A stretch of DNA of 8,568 bases from JBKEAJ01 sp047972135. Its GTDB lineage: Bacteria; Bacteroidota; Bacteroidia; Bacteroidales; Prolixibacteraceae. A model generated the notes under the pieces. The model was given only the letters and a program-made list of their open reading frames with translations. It had not been told where the DNA came from and did no database searches. Positions 1-3,768 of this stretch are shown here, one piece after another; position 1 is the stretch's first letter; each line of letters starts with the position of its first letter. The stretch is from positions 1 through 8,568 of the forward strand of contig JBKEAJ010000106.1 of NCBI GenBank assembly GCA_047972135.1, read 5' to 3'. Position numbers and translations under genes: made by a program.

Positions 1-475
1 AGTTGTGATAAGTGTATTTGGGAGGCGGATTGCTAGTGTCGATAGTTAACCATGTTCCCAATGTTTGCGAAAACGACTGCTGTGCTTCTTCGACACCCTG
101 CCCTGTAAAGGCTGTAATAATTGTCCCCGTTTTGTCGCTTATATATCCCGATGTTGGTGCTTCCGTTACGGCATCCCAATCTATCAGTTCTGTGTTGACC
201 GCAGCACCACTGCCTTTGCCCGACTCTCCGCCGTTCAGACGAATGTCGCCACGGTGGAATGCAATATCCCACGATAGGTCGCTTGTGGGGTCGCTCACCG
301 TTACGGTATCTCCAGTTTTGAATGAAAAATATACCCATTTGGTATATGATGTAGCATCCAAATATTCATACTTCTTAACGCCGCCCGGCAACTGCTCTTC
401 CTCCTCGTCTTTACTACACGATGCGAAAACTAATATACCCGCCAATGCCATCAACAAAAATCTAAATTGTTTCAT
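1..475 (-). CDS. HmuY-family surface lipoprotein, 3' end beyond the left edge
   Basis: This reverse-strand frame starts at ATG 475-473 and stays open for 158 codons to the window edge, so the C-terminus is missing. Residues 1-20 form a lipoprotein signal (charged start, hydrophobic core, lipobox VFASC with Cys20). Directly after the Cys comes SKDEEEE, an acidic stretch of the kind that sends Bacteroidetes lipoproteins to the cell surface. The body carries the HmuY-family pattern: KWVYFSF near residue 47, a WDIAFHR segment near 70, then RLNGGESGKGSGAA. HmuY of Porphyromonas gingivalis is a haem-binding lipoprotein. Many Bacteroidetes relatives are only distantly similar and their ligands are unknown, so haem binding is a family-based guess. 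Such genes are often followed by a TonB-dependent receptor gene, which here would lie outside the window. It has its own promoter and is divergent from the ATPase gene. Confidence 0.85.
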   Translation of the reverse strand, partial: MKQFRFLLMALAGILVFASCSKDEEEEQLPGGVKKYEYLDATSYTKWVYFSFKTGDTVTVSDPTSDLSWDIAFHRGDIRLNGGESGKGSGAAVNTELIDWDAVTEAPTSGYISDKTGTIITAFTGQGVEEAQQSFSQTLGTWLTIDTSNPPPKYTYHN

Positions 476-514
476 AATTTCTACTTTAAAAATATGTTTG
501 TTGTTTTTTCGGTG

Positions 515-545
515 CAAAATTATGATGCATTGACAGAGTGGGCAA
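515..545 (-). promoter_or_regulatory. Bacteroidetes-type promoter of the HmuY-family gene
   Basis: Read on the reverse strand, a TTG (-33 element, complement of 543-545) is followed after 20 bp by TAATTTTG (complement of 515-522), an exact match to the -7 consensus TAnnTTTG. Transcription should start around 508-511, giving a leader of about 35 nt. No clear Shine-Dalgarno sequence precedes the ATG, as is usual in this phylum. Confidence 0.65.
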
Positions 546-546
546 T

Positions 547-569
547 CCTCAATAATGATGAAATTGAGG
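547..569. repeat. 7-bp inverted repeat next to the HmuY-gene -33 element
   Basis: CCTCAAT (547-553) and ATTGAGG (563-569) form a perfect 7-bp inverted repeat around a 9-nt loop. It lies immediately upstream of the -33 element of the reverse-strand promoter, so it may be an operator for the HmuY-family gene. There is no T-run that would make it a convincing terminator. Function not shown by sequence. Confidence 0.4.
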
Positions 570-599
570 GCTTTAGGATACCAATAATTGATGAGGTGT

Positions 600-631
600 T
601 TTGTTTTGTATCTAATTTTTTACTAGCTTTG
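600..631 (+). promoter_or_regulatory. Bacteroidetes-type promoter of the AAA ATPase gene
   Basis: TTTG at 600-603 and TAGCTTTG at 624-631, spaced by 20 bp, fit the -33/-7 consensus exactly. The predicted start near 635-638 gives a leader of about 67 nt. The last three bases of the -7 box are the first bases of direct-repeat copy 1, so anything bound to that repeat should affect polymerase access. Confidence 0.6.
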
Positions 632-679
632 CTTTAAATTATCACGATATTCTAAAGTGTTGCTTTAAATTATCATGAT
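629..679. repeat. 20-bp direct repeat, two copies 31 bp apart
   Basis: Copy 1 (629-648) and copy 2 (660-679) share the 20-mer TTGCTTTAAATTATC-A-(C/T)-GAT with one C/T difference. The start-to-start distance is 31 bp, close to three helical turns, so both copies would face the same side of the DNA. Copy 1 begins in the -7 box of the ATPase promoter and copy 2 lies in the leader. The arrangement looks like paired operator sites. It is too short and too few in copies for a CRISPR array or a plasmid iteron set. Confidence 0.7.
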
Positions 680-689
680 GATTTAAAGC
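662..689. promoter_or_regulatory. 28-bp near-perfect palindrome in the ATPase leader
   Basis: The 14-base half-sites GCTTTAAATTATCA (662-675) and TGATGATTTAAAGC (676-689) are inverted copies of each other apart from one mismatched symmetric pair, which would be a G-U pair in RNA. The left arm is the core of direct-repeat copy 2, so the half-site GCTTTAAAT occurs three times (631, 662, and inverted at 681-689). The palindrome ends 14 bases before the ATG. It could be an operator for a dimeric protein, or fold in mRNA into a hairpin that limits translation. Confidence 0.65.
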
Positions 690-703
690 TAGAATTTTAT
701 AAT

Positions 704-1846
704 ATGATGTATCTAAGAAAGCAAATATTTGAAGGTGGAGATGGTGAGAGTTTTTTTTTATGGGGAGCTCGTCAGACAGGTAAGAGTACATTGCTGAAAG
801 CAATGTATTCAAAGTCGCTTTGGTTTGACTTATTGTTAACTGATGTTTTTGAGCGTTTCCAAAAGAATCCATCTCAGCTAAGGGAAATAATAATGGCTTT
901 GCAACCGACAGAGCCTGTGGTGATTGATGAGATACAGAAAATACCATCTTTGCTTGATGAAATTCACTGGCTCATTGAGAACACTAAAACTCATTTTGTA
1001 TTAAGTGGTTCAAGTCCTCGAAAAATCCTCCGCACTGGGGCAAATTTGTTGGGAGGAAGAGCACTTCGTTATGAGCTTTTTCCTTTGGTGAGCAGCGAAA
1101 TACCTGATTTTGAACTTTTGCGAGCTTTGAACAATGGGTTGTTGCCTCGTCACTATCTTTCTGATAATCCGGGAAAATTGATTTCAGCATATATCGGTAA
1201 CTATCTCAGAGATGAAATTATAGCCGAAGCCCGAACAAGAAATGTTTCTACATTTTCTCGTTTTCTTGAGGTTGCAGCTTTCTCAAATGGTGAAATGGTA
1301 AACTATACAAACATAGCATCTGAATGTGGAGTAAGCTCTCCCACGATAAAGGAATATTTTCAAATCTTGGAAGATACTTTGACTGGTAGTTTTTTACCAT
1401 CTTTTCAGAAGAGACCTAAGCGGAGGGTGATACTTGCTTCCAAATTTTATTATTTTGATGTCGGGATTGTGAATTATCTGCTGAAAAGAGGGCGGATTGA
1501 GCATGGTAGTGAAATATTTGGTAATGCATTTGAACACTTTATTTATCAGGAACTAGTTGGACATAGTCATTATTCAGGTCTTCAATATCCTTTGCATTAT
1601 TGGCGTACGACTTCTCAAGCCGAAGTGGATTTTGTGTTGGGAGACCATGAGCTGGCTATAGAGGTAAAATCAACAGCAAATGCGACTCCTCGTCATGCTA
1701 AAGGATTGAAAAAATTTGCAGAAGAGTATACTGTAAAAAAACAAATTCTGGTGAGTAATGATTTGTATCCTCGTCAGATGGGAAGTGTATTAGTATTGCC
1801 ATGGAAAATATTTTTGCAAAAGCTATGGGCAGGCGAGCTTATTTAG
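704..1846 (+). CDS. AAA ATPase with DUF4143 domain (AAA_14 family)
   Basis: A 380-residue protein, normal length for this family. The N-terminal AAA_14 domain has Walker A GARQTGKST at 21-29, Walker B VVIDEIQ at 72-78, a sensor-like SGSS at 101-104 and GGRA at 117-120. Residues about 200-232 (NYTNIASECGVSSPTIKEY) read as a winged helix-turn-helix. The C-terminal DUF4143 part holds GNAFEHFIYQEL near 273-284 and EVDF (307-310) with EVKS (320-323), the acidic/lysine pattern of a degenerate PD-(D/E)XK fold. These ATPases are common, often in many copies per genome, and their biological role is unknown; nuclease activity has not been established for the family. The ATG at 704 is followed by a second ATG at 707; either could serve. 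It has its own promoter with repeats in the leader, and it is convergent with the sigma gene. Confidence 0.9.
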   Translation: MMYLRKQIFEGGDGESFFLWGARQTGKSTLLKAMYSKSLWFDLLLTDVFERFQKNPSQLREIIMALQPTEPVVIDEIQKIPSLLDEIHWLIENTKTHFVLSGSSPRKILRTGANLLGGRALRYELFPLVSSEIPDFELLRALNNGLLPRHYLSDNPGKLISAYIGNYLRDEIIAEARTRNVSTFSRFLEVAAFSNGEMVNYTNIASECGVSSPTIKEYFQILEDTLTGSFLPSFQKRPKRRVILASKFYYFDVGIVNYLLKRGRIEHGSEIFGNAFEHFIYQELVGHSHYSGLQYPLHYWRTTSQAEVDFVLGDHELAIEVKSTANATPRHAKGLKKFAEEYTVKKQILVSNDLYPRQMGSVLVLPWKIFLQKLWAGELI

Positions 1847-1864
1847 TGTATGTCCATAATGTCG

Positions 1865-1935
1865 AGAGTCTGAGTTCTAAAGTTAAAGAGCAAAGCTTGC
1901 GAAACTTTGATCATTAGGAGTTTAAGACGGACTCT
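1865..1935. other. Nested weak inverted repeats between convergent genes
   Basis: The short gap between the converging ATPase and sigma genes holds AGAGTC (1865-1870) paired with GACTCT (1930-1935, overlapping the sigma stop codon). Inside lie AAAGTT (1879-1884) with AACTTT (1903-1908), and GCAA/TTGC around 1890-1900. A shared two-way terminator is expected at such a place, but there is no strong GC stem and no T-run, so this is only a candidate. Confidence 0.25.
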
Positions 1936-2482
1936 ATTTAAAAACATTTCGCAATGCACTTATGGCTCTGGTCATTAGTTTGCGGGCAGAGTCATATTTG
2001 AGCGACATAAGCTCGCAGATTTGCTCGTAGGAGAAATCACAGGTGTATTTGTAGTAAAGAATTTCACGCTGCTTGGGACTCAGCTTCTCCAATCCCTCTT
2101 GCAGTTGTCGTTCTTGTTCCGACAGCTCTTCTTTGGCAATTAGCTCCTGCTCAGCCGAATAGCTTATCTCTGCTTCTATTGTTTTCGTGTCTTCAGAGCT
2201 GATGAAGAGTTTATCTTTCTTGGCACTTTTTGCTAATCTCCGACGTAGTGATGCAATAAGATAAAAGCCAATATTGTCGGTGCTTCCCAATTTCTCACGA
2301 CTATTTACGAGGTCATAAAAGAGTTCTTGAATAGAGTCTTTTATCAACTCGTCGTCGTTGGAGAATTTCTTTCCATAACGAAAAAGCTGCTGCACATACT
2401 GATAGTAAATATGAGAAAGTGCATAGCTCTCGCCCTTTCTGAAGTCATCCCATAATTTCTTATCTGCATTCACTTCTATCAC
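1934..2482 (-). CDS. ECF-type RNA polymerase sigma factor
   Basis: A 182-residue protein with the two domains of an ECF sigma factor. Region 2 is at about 12-85; its DDELIKDSIQELFYDLVNS segment (43-61) is the core-binding and -10-recognition part. A linker rich in Glu and Gln follows. Region 4 is at about 128-181, with LSPKQREILYYKY and the helix-turn-helix SYEQICELMSLKYDSARKLM. The start is GTG at 2482: an in-frame TAA lies five codons upstream and there is no Met until residue 159. GTG at codon 4 is the only other reasonable start. Bacteroidetes ECF sigmas usually sit beside a FecR-like anti-sigma gene and SusC/SusD genes; neither is present here, so its partner and targets are unknown. The divergent glycosidase genes would be natural targets, but that is inference. 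Confidence 0.88.
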   Translation of the reverse strand: MIEVNADKKLWDDFRKGESYALSHIYYQYVQQLFRYGKKFSNDDELIKDSIQELFYDLVNSREKLGSTDNIGFYLIASLRRRLAKSAKKDKLFISSEDTKTIEAEISYSAEQELIAKEELSEQERQLQEGLEKLSPKQREILYYKYTCDFSYEQICELMSLKYDSARKLMTRAISALRNVFK

Positions 2483-2486
2483 AAGG

Positions 2487-2516
2487 CAAATATATTAAAT
2501 AAGCTCCAAGTTGCAA
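2487..2516 (-). promoter_or_regulatory. Consensus promoter giving a near-leaderless sigma-factor mRNA
   Basis: On the reverse strand TTG (complement of 2514-2516), 19 bp, then TATATTTG (complement of 2487-2494) matches the Bacteroidetes housekeeping promoter perfectly. Only CCTT separates the -7 box from the GTG start codon, so transcription should begin at or within a base or two of the GTG. The mRNA would have no leader and no ribosome-binding site. Confidence 0.65.
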
Positions 2517-2532
2517 GTTAGTTATTGCAAGT
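2511..2532. repeat. Tandem 8-bp repeat over the sigma -33 element
   Basis: TTGCAAGT occurs at 2511-2518 and again at 2525-2532, 14 bp apart. The first copy contains the -33 element of the sigma-factor promoter and the second lies directly upstream of it. This is where an activator or repressor would bind. With only two short copies, chance cannot be excluded. Confidence 0.4.
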
Positions 2533-2597
2533 ATATCAAAAATAAGGCAAAAGACGAAAACCACAAAAAAAAATCGTACATTTTAAACTATCTGTGT

Positions 2598-2605
2598 TAT
2601 CTTTG
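2598..2605 (+). promoter_or_regulatory. Probable -7 box of the EcoRI-like locus promoter
   Basis: TATCTTTG matches TAnnTTTG exactly and is the best candidate promoter for the endonuclease remnant and methyltransferase. No clear TTG lies 19-21 bp upstream, so the -33 element is weak or absent. Transcription would begin near 2609-2612 with an approximately 80-nt leader that contains the 2637-2652 palindrome. It may also drive the glycosidase gene downstream, since I see no better promoter between them. Confidence 0.45.
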
Positions 2606-2636
2606 ACTGCAATTTATAATAGCTGTTAGCCTGAAA

Positions 2637-2652
2637 ATCTGAATATTCAGAT
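2637..2652. promoter_or_regulatory. 16-bp perfect palindrome in the leader of the EcoRI-like locus
   Basis: ATCTGAATATTCAGAT is a perfect 16-bp palindrome in the predicted leader, 37 bases before the remnant start codon. Its centre, GAATATTC, resembles but is not an EcoRI site. It may be an operator or form a small mRNA hairpin. EcoRI is not known to use a controller protein and none is encoded here. Confidence 0.5.
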
Positions 2653-2680
2653 GTTATATCCAAATACAAACACATGATAA

Positions 2681-2688
2681 GGAAGGAT
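2681..2688 (+). promoter_or_regulatory. Shine-Dalgarno sequence of the endonuclease remnant
   Basis: GGAAGGAT sits one base before ATG 2690, with purine-rich AAGG/GGAA runs suited to 16S rRNA pairing. Most other starts in this window lack such a site. A strong Shine-Dalgarno is more typical of genes from outside the Bacteroidetes and fits an origin by transfer. Confidence 0.5.
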
Positions 2689-2689
2689 T

Positions 2690-2812
2690 ATGTCAAAGAA
2701 AAATCAATCAAATAGATTAACAAGTCAACATAAAGAATCACAAGGTGTAGTTGGAATATTTGGAGATGAAGCAAAAAATAAGGATATTAATGGCAAGAAA
2801 CGCAACAAATAA
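2690..2812 (+). pseudogene. ecoRIR: EcoRI-type restriction endonuclease, N-terminal remnant only
   Basis: A 40-codon frame (ATG 2690, stop TAA 2810-2812) begins MSKKNQSNRLTSQHKESQG followed by VVGIFGD. From memory, R.EcoRI starts MSNKKQSNRLTEQHKLSQG followed by VIGIFGDYAK, so the first ~26-29 residues align without gaps. Identity ends by about codon 32. The last eight codons (INGKKRNK) are the methyltransferase ribosome-binding site and first codons read in another frame. R.EcoRI has 277 residues with catalytic Asp91, Glu111 and Lys113, so about nine tenths of the protein, including the whole active site, is gone. The gene order (R before M) is that of the EcoRI plasmid locus. The frame overlaps the methyltransferase start by 23 bases; the surviving fragment cannot cut DNA but its translation may feed ribosomes to the methyltransferase start. 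Confidence 0.85.
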
Positions 2813-3764
2813 ATTGCTTCAAAAAGCCAAAAAATCAAAAAGTGATGAGTTTTATACTCAACTTTCTGATATAGAAAATGAATTGCAACACTATAAGAAG
2901 CATTTTAAAAACAAAGTAGTTTATTGTAACTGCGATGACCCTGCAATTAGTAGTTTCGTTCAATGTTTTGCTTCAAATTTTAAGGAACTAGGCATTAAAA
3001 AATTAATAGCATCTTGTTATAGAAAACAAGAGTGGGATTTATTTAGTACAAAGGAATTAGGAAATGCTTGCTTTTATGAATATTCTGGTTCGGAGGAAGA
3101 GAAAATAAAGCCAAATCCGACTGATACTGTGCACTTTAGAGGAGATGGCGACTTTCGCAGTGCCGAAAGTATCGAGCTCCTAAAACAGTCTGATATTGTT
3201 GTTACTCATCCTCCTTTTTCATTATTTCGTGAATATGTAGCACAGCTAGTCAAATACAACAAGAAATTTCTGATAATTGGGAATATTAATGCAATTACTT
3301 ACAAAGAGATTTTCAAACTAATAAAGGAAAACAAAGCGTGGCTAGGAATTAATCTTGGTAGAGGAATTTCCGGTTTTATTGTACCCGAACATTATGAACT
3401 GTATGGAACAGAGACCCGAATTGATTGCTGTGGGAATAGAATAGTCTCTCCTAATAATTGCCTATGGCTAACCAACTTGGATACTTCTAAACGGCATGAA
3501 GATATAAATCTGACCAAGAAATATTTTGGAAACGAAATTGAATATCCTCAGTACGATAATTATGATGGTATAAATATTAATAAAACTAAAGACATTCCGT
3601 TTGATTACAAGGGGCATATGGGTGTGCCCATAACATTTCTACACAGATTTAACCCCAATCAGTTTGAAATCATTAAATTCAGAAAAGGGAATGATGAAAA
3701 AGATTTATCAATAAACGGGAAGTGTCCATATTTTAGGATTCTAATCAGAAACAAACAAATATAA
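2790..3764 (+). CDS. ecoRIM: EcoRI-family adenine-specific DNA methyltransferase with altered motif IV
   Basis: M.EcoRI adds a methyl group to N6 of the second adenine in GAATTC, protecting it from R.EcoRI. This 324-residue protein (M.EcoRI: 326) begins MARNATNKLL and continues KAKKSKSDEFYTQ, nearly the same as M.EcoRI as I recall it. Other family segments are CNCDDP at 46-51, GDGDFRS (118-124), SLFREYVAQLVKY, KKFLIIGN and GVPITFLHRF. I chose ATG 2790, not an upstream in-frame TTG at 2751, because the family N-terminus starts here and AAGGA lies five bases before it. Catalytic motif IV is HPPF (140-143), from a CAT codon at 3207-3209, instead of the expected NPPF; His is not one of the usual N/D/S residues, so activity may be lost or weak. 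Its partner nuclease is deleted. The gene is visibly AT-richer than the glycosidase genes, which suggests transfer. Confidence 0.92.
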   Translation: MARNATNKLLQKAKKSKSDEFYTQLSDIENELQHYKKHFKNKVVYCNCDDPAISSFVQCFASNFKELGIKKLIASCYRKQEWDLFSTKELGNACFYEYSGSEEEKIKPNPTDTVHFRGDGDFRSAESIELLKQSDIVVTHPPFSLFREYVAQLVKYNKKFLIIGNINAITYKEIFKLIKENKAWLGINLGRGISGFIVPEHYELYGTETRIDCCGNRIVSPNNCLWLTNLDTSKRHEDINLTKKYFGNEIEYPQYDNYDGININKTKDIPFDYKGHMGVPITFLHRFNPNQFEIIKFRKGNDEKDLSINGKCPYFRILIRNKQI

Positions 3765-3768
3765 AACT

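Noticed and set aside
12..533. 173-codon open frame on the plus strand
   Set aside because: Antisense to the HmuY-family gene, which has a lipobox, family motifs and a matching promoter.
629..689. CRISPR array or plasmid-type iterons
   Set aside because: Only two direct copies and one inverted half-site, with no further repeat units and no replication or cas gene nearby.
2751..2789. In-frame TTG start giving a methyltransferase 13 residues longer
   Set aside because: The extra residues lie inside the endonuclease remnant read in another frame, M.EcoRI begins at MARNATNKLL, and a Shine-Dalgarno-like AAGGA precedes the ATG at 2790.
2690..2812. Programmed frameshift joining the short frame to the methyltransferase
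   Set aside because: The short frame matches the endonuclease N-terminus, not a methyltransferase extension, and the methyltransferase has its own start and ribosome-binding site; no slippery site with a downstream structure is evident.
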